A DNA stretch of 43,946 nt from JANNBN01 sp031385545 (GCA_031385545.1 JANNBN010000053.1:1-43946); one strand, 5' to 3'; shown: positions 1 to 8,355, counted from the stretch's first letter. Numbers and translations: made by a program. Notes: generated by a model not told the origin, from the letters alone.

Positions 1-1
1 T

Positions 2-166
2 GGTGCGGCGTTTCGCCCCCGCCGCACCTCGTTGTGGTTGCAAGGGTCTGCCTCCCGTTGGGCCGATCCTCAGGAAGAGCAGGACCGGCAGGACCGGCAG
101 GATCAGCAGGAGAACTCGGAACAAGTCGAAGAGGTGGCTCAGGTCAGGCGGGCAGCCAGTGCCTGA
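2..166 (+). CDS. imuA: C-terminal fragment of a probable ImuA (RecA-like mutasome protein), cut by the window start
   Basis: Frame 2 is open from the first base and ends at TGA 164-166. It encodes 54 residues, starting GAAFRPRRTSLWLQG and ending in a Gln/Glu-rich tail. The stop overlaps the GTG start of imuB (159-161) by eight bases in the string GTGCCTGA, the usual tight coupling of an imuA-imuB operon. ImuA is a RecA-like accessory protein of the SOS mutasome that works with ImuB and DnaE2. The identification rests mainly on position; the fragment carries no catalytic motif. The tail contains a 9-bp tandem repeat encoding QDR-QDR-QDQ. It could instead be an unrelated upstream gene. Confidence 0.5.
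   Translation, partial: GAAFRPRRTSLWLQGSASRWADPQEEQDRQDRQDQQENSEQVEEVAQVRRAASA
72..107 (+). repeat. 9-bp tandem repeat in the imuA tail
   Basis: Four 9-bp units follow each other (aggaagagc, aggaccggc, aggaccggc, aggatcagc). The period is a multiple of three, so copy-number change keeps the frame. One of several such arrays in the window. Confidence 0.75.
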
Positions 167-2072
167 CCATCTTCTGCAACCCGTACGCACACTTGTTGTG
201 TGGTGCCCCGATTGGCCGGTTGTGGCTGCCCATCGAGGCGAAGCTGTGCCGCTTGAACTTGGCCTCGATGCTCCCGTTGCGGTGTTGCGGGCCAACCGTG
301 TGGTTGCTTGTTCGGCAGCGGCGAGGCGAGGTGGGGTGGCCCGGGGCATGCGTCGCCGCGAGGCACAGACGCGTGTTCCGGACGTGGAACTGGTGGCTGA
401 CGATGCGTCACGTGACGCACGCTGGTTCGAACCGGTGGTTGCTGCCATCGAGCATTTCACCCCGCTCATCGAGGTGGTTCGACCCGGTCTGTGCCAGTTC
501 GCAACTCGCGGTCCATCGCGGTATTTCGGTGGCGACGAAGCCTTGGTGGCCGGTGTGCTTGCAGCCATCGAATCGATCGGCATCACCGCGCAAGTCGGTG
601 TGGCCGACGGCCCGTTCGCAGCCGCGCTCGCTGCTCGCACCGCCCCGGTACACGTCGTCGAACCGGGTTGCTCGCCCACATTCCTTGCCCCGCAATCCAT
701 CTCGTCGTTCATCAGCTCTGGTGCCGACCGGTTGGGCAACGCAAACGCGCATCGCCGCGCCGGCCGCACCACAACCGCCCACCCCGATGATCTCAGTGAG
801 CTGGTGGAGATGTGGGGGCTGCTCGGACTCCACACGCTGGGCATCGTCGCAGCGCTCCCGCGTGGCGATGTGCTGGCCCGCTTCGGCCCTCTCGGCGCGC
901 ACGCCCACGCGCTTGCTGGTGGCCACGACGACGCGTTGTTGGACCCAACTCCCATCCCACCCAACCTGGCAGCTTCGATGGACCTCGACCCTCCCATCGA
1001 CCGCGTCGATGCGGCGGCCTTCGTGGCAAAGGGGCTGGCCGAGGAACTGCACCAGCGCCTGCAGGAGAGCGGGTTGGCCTGCACGCGCATCCGTATCGAG
1101 GCGCACACCGGCAGCGGCGTCCATCTGGTGCGCCTGTGGCGCCACGAGCGTTCCGGCGCGGCCGGCGGCATCACCGCGCAAGGCCTTGCCGACCGGGTCC
1201 GCTGGCAGCTCGACGGCTGGCTCCGCCGCCTGGCGGAAGCGCCGCGAGAGAGGTTGCCGACCCGGGCGCGGCCGAGCGGTGAACGGAGCGATCGGAGTGA
1301 ATCCGAGGTGAGCAACCCATCCGAAACGCTGGGGGCGATCCACCTCCGAAGTGGATTGCCGCAGCCCGCGTCGTCAGACGAACCGGCTCCACCCGACGAT
1401 CTCCTACCCGACGATCTCCCGCACGACCCCGGACCTGACCCCACCGCCGATTGGGACGGCACCGCCCGGTCGCTCGTCCGCATCGTGCTGGCCCCCGACG
1501 AGGTGCACCCGGATAATGGTCGTCAGCTGGGCTTCTGGGGCGGGGCCAGCGACGCCGATGAACGTGCCGCTCGTGTGTTCACCCGCATCCAAGGCATGCT
1601 CGGACCAGAGGCCGTGCGGGTGGTGGTGCCCGACGGCGGCCGCAACGCCGACGACCGGGTGCGGCTGGTGCCGTGGGGCGACGAGACGGCCGAAGCATTG
1701 CGAGACGGGCTGGAGCCGGCGCCCGCCCGCCCGTGGCCGGGAGCCCTTCCAACCCCGCTGCCAACCATCGTGCACTCACCTCCGCTGCCCGCTGATCTGC
1801 GGACTTTCGAGGGCTGGCCGGTGAAGGTGAGCCGACGAGGTCTGCTCGATGCAGCTCCGGCCCGGGTGTCGTTCGCTCGGAGTGCGATGGGATCGCTGAG
1901 CCCATCGTCGACGATCACCTCGTGGGCCGGCCCCTGGCCGGTGGAAGAGCGGTGGTGGGACCCGGCTTCGGCGCGTCGCCGTGCCCGCATGCAGGTGGTC
2001 ACTTCCGACGGTCACGCCCACGTGCTGGCCCTCGAAGGAGGCGACTGGTGGCTGGAAGCCACCTACGACTGA
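159..2072 (+). CDS. imuB: ImuB, Y-family polymerase-like mutasome hub
   Basis: The 637-residue product is a catalytically degenerate Y-family DNA polymerase homologue that scaffolds translesion synthesis by linking DnaE2 to the sliding clamp. The N-terminus reads RTLVVWCPDWPVVAA, the family opening in which the metal-binding acidic residues of true Y polymerases are missing. The palm/fingers part continues to about residue 250, then a little-finger-like part. A beta-clamp binding motif, QLGFW, lies at residues 456-460, and a conserved tail ends WWLEATYD. The GTG at 159 was chosen because it overlaps the upstream stop and sits shortly before the conserved start; the open frame runs further upstream without homology. 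Residues about 371-401 look like a foreign in-frame insert (GERSDRSESEVSNP) made by a dispersed DNA repeat. Likely SOS controlled from a promoter upstream of the window. Confidence 0.88.
   Translation: MPDHLLQPVRTLVVWCPDWPVVAAHRGEAVPLELGLDAPVAVLRANRVVACSAAARRGGVARGMRRREAQTRVPDVELVADDASRDARWFEPVVAAIEHFTPLIEVVRPGLCQFATRGPSRYFGGDEALVAGVLAAIESIGITAQVGVADGPFAAALAARTAPVHVVEPGCSPTFLAPQSISSFISSGADRLGNANAHRRAGRTTTAHPDDLSELVEMWGLLGLHTLGIVAALPRGDVLARFGPLGAHAHALAGGHDDALLDPTPIPPNLAASMDLDPPIDRVDAAAFVAKGLAEELHQRLQESGLACTRIRIEAHTGSGVHLVRLWRHERSGAAGGITAQGLADRVRWQLDGWLRRLAEAPRERLPTRARPSGERSDRSESEVSNPSETLGAIHLRSGLPQPASSDEPAPPDDLLPDDLPHDPGPDPTADWDGTARSLVRIVLAPDEVHPDNGRQLGFWGGASDADERAARVFTRIQGMLGPEAVRVVVPDGGRNADDRVRLVPWGDETAEALRDGLEPAPARPWPGALPTPLPTIVHSPPLPADLRTFEGWPVKVSRRGLLDAAPARVSFARSAMGSLSPSSTITSWAGPWPVEERWWDPASARRRARMQVVTSDGHAHVLALEGGDWWLEATYD
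1268..1361 (+). repeat. Dispersed repeat element inserted in frame within imuB
   Basis: This stretch holds a sequence seen again elsewhere. The 16-mer aatccgaggtgagcaa (1300-1315) recurs exactly at 2097-2112. The preceding atcggagtga block resembles 36303-36330. The segment ends in a hairpin: ggcgatccac (1334-1343) pairs with gtggattgcc (1351-1360) around a 7-base loop, with one G-T pair. A half copy of that hairpin lies at 10189-10208. It is translated in frame as a low-complexity linker of ImuB. Confidence 0.6.
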
Positions 2073-2096
2073 GGAGGTGATCCGATCGATCTGACA

Positions 2097-2112
2097 AATC
2101 CGAGGTGAGCAA
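2097..2112 (+). repeat. Second copy of the 16-bp core of the dispersed repeat
   Basis: Exact copy of aatccgaggtgagcaa found inside imuB at 1300-1315. Here it lies in the short gap between imuB and vapB, just upstream of the vapB promoter. Confidence 0.65.
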
Positions 2113-2128
2113 ATCATTGCGATCGGGC

Positions 2129-2134
2129 TACACT
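2129..2134 (+). promoter_or_regulatory. -10 box (TACACT) of a leaderless vapB promoter
   Basis: TACACT is followed by exactly six bases and the ATG at 2141, so transcription should start at or next to the start codon. No ribosome binding site precedes the ATG. Confidence 0.6.
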
Positions 2135-2140
2135 TACTTC

Positions 2141-2437
2141 ATGAATGTAGCTACTTCTTCGGAGCGCACCACTGTTGGAGTCCGCGAACTCAAGAACCAG
2201 CTCAGTAGCGTGCTTGATCGAGTGAAAGCGGGTGAAGAGATCACGGTGACCGAACACGGGCGACCCGTCGCCCGGCTCACCGGAGTCGGCGGCGACATCG
2301 ACCGTATGACGGAATTGGTGACCGCTGGTGTCATCCATCCTGCAGCGGTGCAGCGTCGCCGGTTGCCTATGAAACGGGTGAAGATCGTCGATGGCTCGAC
2401 ATTCATTGCTGACACTGTCGCCGAGCATCGAGGGTGA
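2141..2437 (+). CDS. vapB: VapB-type antitoxin (Phd/YefM family)
   Basis: A 98-residue antitoxin. The N-terminal part, VGVRELKNQLSSVLDRVKAGEEITVTEHGRPVARL (given here as the span of residues about 11-45), is the typical Phd/YefM fold: an N-terminal DNA-binding and dimerisation domain. The C-terminal third is the region that would wrap the toxin. The ATG at 2141 was chosen over the GTG at 2105 because homology begins just after it and because a TACACT box sits six bases upstream. The stop overlaps the start of vapC by four bases, so the pair is translationally coupled. Such antitoxins usually repress their own operon, alone and with the toxin. Confidence 0.88.
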   Translation: MNVATSSERTTVGVRELKNQLSSVLDRVKAGEEITVTEHGRPVARLTGVGGDIDRMTELVTAGVIHPAAVQRRRLPMKRVKIVDGSTFIADTVAEHRG

Positions 2438-2865
2438 TTACTTACGTCGACACGTCAGTCATGCTCAAGCTGCTTGTCGACGACGAACTGGGTAGCGATG
2501 CCGCCGAACGTCTCTGGTTGAGTTCCAGTTTCGTGGTGTGCGCTGAGGTCGGGTACGCCGAAGCCCGTGCAGCGCTCGCCGCAGCACATCGCAGTGCCCG
2601 GTTGACGGCGCGGTCACACTCGGCAGCGAAGCTGGAATTCGAGGGGTTGTGGGCGCAGATCGACGCGGTGGTCGTCAACACTGCATTGATCCATGCTGCC
2701 GGTGACCTTGCCGAAAGCGAAAAGCTCCGCGGCTACGACGCGATTCATCTTGCTGCCGGCCTCGCTTCAGGTGCTGGCGTATTCGCATCGGCCGACGACC
2801 GCCTTCTGGCCGCGGCTCGTAAACGTGGGCTTGCTACCTCAAACCCGCTTCAGCTACCGGTTTGA
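2434..2865 (+). CDS. vapC: VapC-type toxin, PIN-domain ribonuclease
   Basis: 143 residues of a PIN domain, a Mg-dependent RNase fold. Acidic residues expected in the metal site are present: D6 in YVDTS, E43 in YAEARAAL, D102 in YDAIHLA and D121/D122 in ADDRLL. All are intact, so the toxin looks functional. GTG 2434 overlaps the antitoxin stop (GTGA). VapC toxins cleave tRNA or rRNA when the antitoxin is degraded; the target cannot be told from sequence. The pair is chromosomal, placed directly after imuB. Confidence 0.9.
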   Translation: MITYVDTSVMLKLLVDDELGSDAAERLWLSSSFVVCAEVGYAEARAALAAAHRSARLTARSHSAAKLEFEGLWAQIDAVVVNTALIHAAGDLAESEKLRGYDAIHLAAGLASGAGVFASADDRLLAAARKRGLATSNPLQLPV

Positions 2866-2914
2866 CCCGCTGTGCCTCGTGCCCATTCTCCGACGAGGCC
2901 AGACACAGCACAGC

Positions 2915-2920
2915 TAGCCT
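2915..2920 (+). promoter_or_regulatory. -10 box (TAGCCT), leaderless promoter
   Basis: TAGCCT, six bases, then ATG 2927. Same geometry as several other genes of the window. Confidence 0.55.
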
Positions 2921-2926
2921 GATCGT

Positions 2927-3682
2927 ATGGAGAACGTCGTCGAGTTGACGTTCATGCACGACCTTGCCGACGAAGCCAGTGTCCTGGCGATGGAGTTCTT
3001 CGGGGTTGGTATCCCGGTGGCCGAGAAGGCTGACCAGTCTCCGGTGACAGAAGCAGACCTTGCAGTTGAGAAACTCATCAGACAGCGGATTGCAGAGCGG
3101 TTCCCCAACGACGCAATTGTCGGGGAGGAGTTCGGATCATCCGGTGTTGCATCGAGAACCTGGATCGTTGATCCGATCGACGGAACTTCGTACTTCGCGA
3201 ACTCCAATCCGAACTGGCGTATCCACCTGGCGCTCCAAATCGACGAACGGCTTGAACTGGCGGTGGTAGCTGCTCCGGCGTTGCGGCTGCGTTGGTGGGC
3301 ACAGCGAGGCGAAGGCGCGTTCGAGGCCGCGTGGCCAGATGAAGGATCAGTTCGCAAGTCGCTCCGCGTCTCAGCTACTCAGGACCTTGATGGTTCTCTG
3401 ATTGCCTGCACGCCCGACGCGACCAGGAACCGGCTGCCCGAGTGTTGCGGCGTCGCACCGTGGACCCCGCTGCCGCTCGTCCAACTGGTGCGCAGTGAGA
3501 TCGACGGGTTCGTGGCAGAGGGTTTTCATCTCTGGGATCACGCACCGTGGATCTTGCTGGTGCAGGAAGCCGGCGGAAAGTTCACGGACCGGGAAGGTTC
3601 CATGTCGGGCGATCGTGGTGGTGGGGTCTACTCGAACGGTTGGTTGCATGACGAGCTGGTCCGGTCGCTCGGATATCGATGA
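2927..3682 (+). CDS. Inositol monophosphatase-family phosphatase (possibly histidinol-phosphatase type)
   Basis: 251 residues of the Mg-dependent IMPase superfamily. Metal ligands are visible: E67/E68 in VGEEFG, D82 and D85 in VDPIDGTSYF, and D204 in HLWDHAPW near the C-terminus. This family hydrolyses small phosphomonoesters such as inositol phosphate, histidinol phosphate or sugar phosphates. The TSYFANSNPNW variant and the HLWDHAP motif recall HisN-like members, but no histidine gene is nearby, so the substrate stays open. A TAGCCT box six bases before the ATG suggests a leaderless single-gene transcript. A second, more canonical IMPase gene lies at 29208-29999. Confidence 0.85.
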   Translation: MENVVELTFMHDLADEASVLAMEFFGVGIPVAEKADQSPVTEADLAVEKLIRQRIAERFPNDAIVGEEFGSSGVASRTWIVDPIDGTSYFANSNPNWRIHLALQIDERLELAVVAAPALRLRWWAQRGEGAFEAAWPDEGSVRKSLRVSATQDLDGSLIACTPDATRNRLPECCGVAPWTPLPLVQLVRSEIDGFVAEGFHLWDHAPWILLVQEAGGKFTDREGSMSGDRGGGVYSNGWLHDELVRSLGYR

Positions 3683-3690
3683 GCGGTATC

Positions 3691-3738
3691 GATAGTTCGG
3701 TTGCCAGTTCGGTTGATAGTTCGGTTGACAGTTAGGTC
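3691..3738 (+). repeat. 12-bp tandem repeat between genes
   Basis: Four units of 12 bp: gatagttcggtt, gccagttcggtt, gatagttcggtt, gacagttaggtc. It lies just past the stop of the phosphatase gene and before the M20 promoter. Confidence 0.8.
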
Positions 3739-3783
3739 GGCCTCGGTCCGGTGCTCGATCGGCGCTGGGTCGGCCCACCGGCG

Positions 3784-3789
3784 TAACGT
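3784..3789 (+). promoter_or_regulatory. -10 box (TAACGT), leaderless promoter
   Basis: TAACGT, six bases, then GTG 3796. Confidence 0.55.
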
Positions 3790-3795
3790 GGGCCT

Positions 3796-5004
3796 GTGAA
3801 CGACACCCTGGCTGCTGCACTCCCTGATCTGCTGGCCGACGCCGAACGCGTCTACGACTCGGCTGTCGCAATGCGGCGCGATCTGCACCGCTTGCCCGAG
3901 CTCGGCCTGCACAACCTCACGACCAAAGAGCGGCTGCTGGGCGAGCTGGAATCGCTCGGGCTGACACTGCATGAAAGCCCCAGCACGTCGGGTGTCACAG
4001 CAGTGATCGAGGGTGGTGGCGACGGGCCGACGATGCTGCTGCGCGCCGACACCGACGCGCTGCCGCTACAGGAAGACGCCGACGTCGACTTCAAGTCGAT
4101 CACCGATGGCCAGATGCATGCGTGTGGCCACGACCTGCACACGGCCATGCTCGCGGGTGCGGCCAAGCTGTTGCAGGCGCGTCGCAGCGAGATCAACGGC
4201 CGTGTGTTGTTGATGTTTCAGCCCGGCGAAGAAGGCTTCCACGGGGCGCGCTACATGCTGGACGACGGCATCCTCGGCTACGCGGGCGACGTCACCAAAG
4301 CCTTCGCGATCCACGTCGGTGGCAACGTTCCGCTGGGCCTGGTCGCCGTCAAGGGCGGTACCCAGATGGCATCGTCCGACACGTTCTCGGTGATCGTGCG
4401 CGGTAAGGGCGGCCACGCGTCGGCACCGCATCATGCGGTCGATCCCATTCCGATCGCATGCGAGATCGTGATCGCCTTGCAGACCATGGTGACGCGCCGC
4501 ATCGATGCATTCGACCCCGGTGTCATTTCGGTTGCCAAGATCGCTGCAGGCACCACCAGCAATGTCATCCCCGAAACGGCCAGCGTGCTGGGAACCATTC
4601 GTGCCGTGTCGGAACGCACCCGCGGCGCATTGCATGACGGCATCAAACGCGTCGCCGAGCACATCGCAAAAGCGCACGAGGCCGTCGCCGAGGTCGAAGT
4701 CACGTTCGGGTTCCCGGTCACCGTGAACAACGACGCTGTGGTCGACGACGTGCTGCGCGTCGGAACAACGCTGCTCGGAGAGCGCGGCACCATGCGCATG
4801 AAGGCCCCCGTGATGGGTGCCGAGGACTTCAGCTACGTGTTGCAGAAGGTGCCGGGCGCAATGGCGTTTCTCGGCGCATGCCCGCCGGAACTACCCATCC
4901 ACGAGGCGTTCCCCAACCACTCCAACCTGGTGCGCTTCGACGAACGCTGCATGGTGCAGGGGATGGCAATGCATGTCGCCATGACCCTCGACCAACTCGG
5001 CTGA
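3796..5004 (+). CDS. M20-family amidohydrolase (hippurate hydrolase/N-acyl amino acid deacylase-like)
   Basis: 402 residues, the usual length for HipO-type amidohydrolases, which release an acyl group from N-acyl amino acids with a two-metal centre. Family motifs appear in order: RRDLHRLPELG (27-37), LRADTDALPL (82-91), HACGHDLHTAMLAG (108-121) with C110 and H112 as metal ligands, FQPGEEG (141-147) carrying the catalytic E145, and GAEDFSY near the C-terminus. There is no signal peptide, so it is cytoplasmic. Acyl specificity is not predictable. GTG 3796 is supported by the TAACGT box at leaderless spacing and by homology starting at once. Confidence 0.88.
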   Translation: MNDTLAAALPDLLADAERVYDSAVAMRRDLHRLPELGLHNLTTKERLLGELESLGLTLHESPSTSGVTAVIEGGGDGPTMLLRADTDALPLQEDADVDFKSITDGQMHACGHDLHTAMLAGAAKLLQARRSEINGRVLLMFQPGEEGFHGARYMLDDGILGYAGDVTKAFAIHVGGNVPLGLVAVKGGTQMASSDTFSVIVRGKGGHASAPHHAVDPIPIACEIVIALQTMVTRRIDAFDPGVISVAKIAAGTTSNVIPETASVLGTIRAVSERTRGALHDGIKRVAEHIAKAHEAVAEVEVTFGFPVTVNNDAVVDDVLRVGTTLLGERGTMRMKAPVMGAEDFSYVLQKVPGAMAFLGACPPELPIHEAFPNHSNLVRFDERCMVQGMAMHVAMTLDQLG

Positions 5005-5022
5005 ACGAGCCTGAGCACGCCG

Positions 5023-5049
5023 GCACGCAGGGCACGCAGGGCACGCAGG
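5023..5049 (+). repeat. 9-bp tandem repeat (gcacgcagg x3)
   Basis: Three perfect units in the short convergent gap between the M20 gene and the propeller gene. Confidence 0.85.
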
Positions 5050-5070
5050 GCCTGCAGGCGGCCGCGTCGG

Positions 5071-6294
5071 CTATTTGGCCGTGACCCGAAGCAACGCGCC
5101 GTTGCGGTCGTCGACCACCAGCAATGACCCGTCCTGAGCCGGGATCACGCCGACCGGGCCACCGGGTGCACGGTCATCGGTCTCGGCCCAACCACCGAGG
5201 ATCTCGGTCGACGCACCCGATGGCCGGCCAGCTCCATCGATGGGGAACGCAACCAGACGATGGCCGGTGTCTCGGTACCCGTGGTAGCTGATCACCAGCC
5301 TGCCCTTCCAGTACGTCATGCCAAGCGGAGCCGAATGGGCCGGCAGCAGTGCAAGCGGTTTGCGCGTTGATGTGCACGCATATTTTCTGAACTCGGGGCT
5401 GTTGATCTGGTTGTCGTAGCAGTACGGCCACCCGTATGACCCGCCACTGACCAGCTCGTTCAGCTCGTCGTGTGGGAGTCGTTCGTCGGACAGCTTGGCG
5501 TCTGCCTCGTCGATCGCGTCGCGAGAGTTCTCGACCTGCAACACCGCGCCGGATGCGTGCTGCACTATTGCCATCGAGTTGCGCAGGCCACTGGCCATCA
5601 CCGACCACGAGACAACCTTGCCGCCAGGCTTGTCGAACCGGTAGCGGCGCACAACGCCAACTGCGCTGGAGCCGGTCGTGGCGCGGCACATCCCACGCTT
5701 CGAATCAGCCGCACAGTTATTGGAATCCGACCCCAGGTTGACAAGCAGAGAACCATCGGCAAGGAACAGAATCTGTGCCAACGGATGCAGATGCGTCTTA
5801 CGGATCGGCATCCCAGCCGCAGCACCAAGAGAGCCCGTCGCGCCGATCACATATTGCCTGGTCGGCGTGACGAGCGTCGGGTCGAAGCGGAACACGCGGC
5901 CAGGCTCGCCGACGTAGACCAGCTTGTCGGGGCCCACGACGATGCCGTGCGGACGGTCGACGCCCGTGAACAGAATCGTCGGTGTACCGGTGAAATCGGG
6001 ACCCTTCAACCTGAGCACTCTTCCGGTTTTCGGCTCCCACCCACCCATGTCAGCCACGAGCAGCGAACCATCGGACAGCTGCGCCAGACCGCGCGGTACA
6101 CCGATGCCCGTGTTGCGAACCAGGCTCATCGAGTAACCGGGTCGTGCAACGGCGGCGGTGGCGGTGGCGGTGGCAGCGGTGAGGCCAGCAGCATTGGTCG
6201 GTGCGGAGGCAACGACACTGATCGTAAGTACACCGACTAAAGCAACGACGGCCAATCGGAAGACTGATCTGGGCCGAACGAAGGGCTTCCTCAT
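5071..6294 (-). CDS. Secreted glucose/sorbosone dehydrogenase-like beta-propeller protein
   Basis: 407 residues. Residues 1-37 form a signal peptide: basic start MRKPFVRPR, hydrophobic core LAVVALVGVLTISVVA, then Ala-rich cleavage region. The mature part has repeated propeller blades (GLAQLSDGSLLVADMGG, PHGIVVGPDKLVYVGEPG, ILFLADGSLLVNLGSD) and the late motif GPVGVIPAQDGSLLVVDD seen in glucose/sorbosone dehydrogenase-like proteins. Such proteins oxidise sugars with PQQ, but many members only share the fold; activity is unproven. The start overlaps the stop of the aminopeptidase gene by four bases (ATGA), so both are probably one transcript. Confidence 0.75.
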   Translation of the reverse strand: MRKPFVRPRSVFRLAVVALVGVLTISVVASAPTNAAGLTAATATATAAVARPGYSMSLVRNTGIGVPRGLAQLSDGSLLVADMGGWEPKTGRVLRLKGPDFTGTPTILFTGVDRPHGIVVGPDKLVYVGEPGRVFRFDPTLVTPTRQYVIGATGSLGAAAGMPIRKTHLHPLAQILFLADGSLLVNLGSDSNNCAADSKRGMCRATTGSSAVGVVRRYRFDKPGGKVVSWSVMASGLRNSMAIVQHASGAVLQVENSRDAIDEADAKLSDERLPHDELNELVSGGSYGWPYCYDNQINSPEFRKYACTSTRKPLALLPAHSAPLGMTYWKGRLVISYHGYRDTGHRLVAFPIDGAGRPSGASTEILGGWAETDDRAPGGPVGVIPAQDGSLLVVDDRNGALLRVTAK

Positions 6295-7769
6295 CGGCTA
6301 CGACGCGACGCGGCGACCCACTTCTCAACCGCATCGGCCGCCTTGGGAATCGCGACCGAGAGGACACGAGGTCCCTTCGTGGTGATGAGCACGTCGTCCT
6401 CGATACGCACGCCGATGCCTCGGAACTGCTTCGGCACCGAGAGATCGTCGTGTTGGAAATACAGCCCCGGCTCGACCGTGAGCACCATGCCTGCCTGCAA
6501 CGAACCTTCCCGATAGAACTCGTTGCGAGCGCGGGCACAGTCGTGCACGTCGATACCCAACATGTGGCTGGTGCCGTGCAGCGTGTACCGCTTGTGGATC
6601 TCGGTGCGCAGCAGCTCGTCTGCGTCCCCTGACAGCAGTCCCCACTTCACCAGGTGTGCGACCAGCACCGACATGGCCGCCTGATGCGGGGCGAGGAACG
6701 TCTCACCGACTCTGCACGCAGCGATGCCGGCTTCCTGCGCATCGAGCACCGCGTCGTAGACCTGCCGCTGCAGTGCCGAGAACTGGCCGTTGATGGGTAC
6801 GGTGCGAGTGACGTCGGCCGTGTACAGGTTGACGCCCTCGACGCCCATGTCCAGCAGCGCAAGTTCGCCGTCCTTCACGGCCCCGTCGTTGTCGGTCCAG
6901 TGCAGAGTGCACGCGTGGTGGCCGCAAGCAACGATGGAGCCGTAGCCCACGTCGTTGCCGTCGGCACGTGCCCGGCGGAAGAAGGTTCCTTCGAGCCACC
7001 GCTCGGAAGTGGCCGTGCCGAACTCGCCAAGGACGTCGTTGAAACCGACGTGTGTTGCATCGACGGCGCGCTGAAGTTCGGTGATCTCCCAGCGGTCCTT
7101 GACCAGCCGCAGTTCGGACAGCGTGGTTTCGAAGCCGGCGTTGTTCTTCACCCGGGTCAATCGCTTCATCAGTGCATCGACGTCTCGGTCGTGCCCGAGC
7201 GTGGCTCGCACCGGCTTGCCGCTCGTTCGCACCGCGTCGATCGCTTTTGGCAGCGTGTCCAGGCCGGCGCACGCAATATCGAGACGGGTGGCGGTATGCA
7301 GCACCCCGGGGCGAGGCCCCACCCATAGTTCGCCGTAGTCGCGGTCTCGGTAGAAGTCGATGGTCTTGCGGCCGCTGGCAGCGCGGACGTACAGCGTGGC
7401 CCGGTGGCCGCCACGAACGGGCACCATGACGAGCACGCCGCCTTCATCGAGATGGCCCGTGAGCCATGCGTAGGACGAGTTGGCCCTGTACGAGTAGTGG
7501 GTGTCGTTTGAGCGAACCTTGAAGCGCCCCGAGGTGACGATGAGGACCTCGCCAGGATATGCGGCCGACAGCAGTTCACGACGTGCCTTGGCAAACGGTG
7601 CCACGTCGCTGACCTTGGGGACGCGCTGGTTGGGTTCGGCCCAACCCGTCACCATGAACGCGCGCAGTTCAGGGGTGACGCCACCGTCATGGTTGGCTGT
7701 CCTCGGCACCGATTTGTTGCGCTGGGCAGCGGATTTCTTACTTGCGGAGGTAGCTGTTCGTGAAGCCAT
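6291..7769 (-). CDS. pepP: Xaa-Pro aminopeptidase (M24B, aminopeptidase P)
   Basis: 492 residues from the ATG at 7769. This cytoplasmic metallopeptidase removes an N-terminal residue preceding proline. The N-terminal creatinase-type domain (to about 200) includes SYAWLTGHLDEGGV. The catalytic pita-bread domain shows the five dinuclear metal ligands in family context: D in LLDMGVEG, D in YTADVTRT, H in HGTSHMLGIDVHD, E in VEPGLYF and E in GVRIEDDV. The first 30 residues are Lys/Ser/Arg-rich and poorly conserved. The 7769 start has an AGGATGAGG stretch just upstream; an ATG at 7787 and a TTG at 7808 are alternatives. The gene is followed by, and coupled to, the secreted propeller gene. Confidence 0.9.
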   Translation of the reverse strand: MASRTATSASKKSAAQRNKSVPRTANHDGGVTPELRAFMVTGWAEPNQRVPKVSDVAPFAKARRELLSAAYPGEVLIVTSGRFKVRSNDTHYSYRANSSYAWLTGHLDEGGVLVMVPVRGGHRATLYVRAASGRKTIDFYRDRDYGELWVGPRPGVLHTATRLDIACAGLDTLPKAIDAVRTSGKPVRATLGHDRDVDALMKRLTRVKNNAGFETTLSELRLVKDRWEITELQRAVDATHVGFNDVLGEFGTATSERWLEGTFFRRARADGNDVGYGSIVACGHHACTLHWTDNDGAVKDGELALLDMGVEGVNLYTADVTRTVPINGQFSALQRQVYDAVLDAQEAGIAACRVGETFLAPHQAAMSVLVAHLVKWGLLSGDADELLRTEIHKRYTLHGTSHMLGIDVHDCARARNEFYREGSLQAGMVLTVEPGLYFQHDDLSVPKQFRGIGVRIEDDVLITTKGPRVLSVAIPKAADAVEKWVAASRRSR

Positions 7770-7869
7770 GTCCTCATCCTGGCGCATCGCCGCGCGCCGG
7801 TATTGCAAGTCGGCAATCTCTCAGTTCGTTAGCCTCAAGGCGGACTCACCCCCGACCGACGGAGACATG

Positions 7870-8355
7870 ATGAATACCAACACCATCCACACCCGGGCCC
7901 GCGCTGCGCTGCTGGCTGTCCTCGCATGCAGCACCCTTGGCCTGGCGGCCTGTGGCGGCAGCGGGGGCTCATCGGAGCAGGCGTACTGCGACAAGGTGAA
8001 AGATCTCGGCGACTTCGAATCGAAGTTGAGCACCGCAGACTCCAGTGATCCGAAGGCGGCAGCGAAGCTCTTCACCGATCTCTCCACGTCGATGACCGAA
8101 ATCGCCAAGAGCGCGCCATCTGACATCAAGGGTGAGTGGGACAAGATCTCGTCGGTCTTCGGCGAGATCTCTACCGCGATGCAGCCGCTCTCGGATCTGG
8201 ATCTCACTGACCCGTCGAAGATCGATCCCAAGACCCTGGAGAGCCTGCAGGCGATTGCGCCGAAAATGGCAACGCTGCAGGAGACGATGAAGTCGAGCGG
8301 TGATGCGATTGACGTGTACACGAAGGACAAGTGCGGCTTCTCGATCGGCAAGTAG
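7870..8355 (+). CDS. Small secreted lipoprotein of unknown function
   Basis: 161 residues. The N-terminus is a lipoprotein signal: RARAALLAVLACSTLGLAAC, with lipobox LAAC followed by GGSGGSSEQ. The mature part is acidic, helix-rich and carries two further cysteines (AYCDKVKDLGDF and KDKCGFSIGK) that could form a disulfide. Spaced Ser/Asp-Pro turns suggest a helical bundle. No enzyme motif is visible. GGAG at 7861-7864 lies five bases before ATG 7870; the adjacent ATG 7867 is too close. I do not recognise the family, though small actinobacterial lipoproteins of this composition are common. It is divergent from pepP. Confidence 0.75.
   Translation: MNTNTIHTRARAALLAVLACSTLGLAACGGSGGSSEQAYCDKVKDLGDFESKLSTADSSDPKAAAKLFTDLSTSMTEIAKSAPSDIKGEWDKISSVFGEISTAMQPLSDLDLTDPSKIDPKTLESLQAIAPKMATLQETMKSSGDAIDVYTKDKCGFSIGK

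Noticed and set aside
2097..2865. Mobile island carrying vapBC
   Set aside because: No integrase, attachment repeat or change of base composition; only a short dispersed repeat adjoins the operon.
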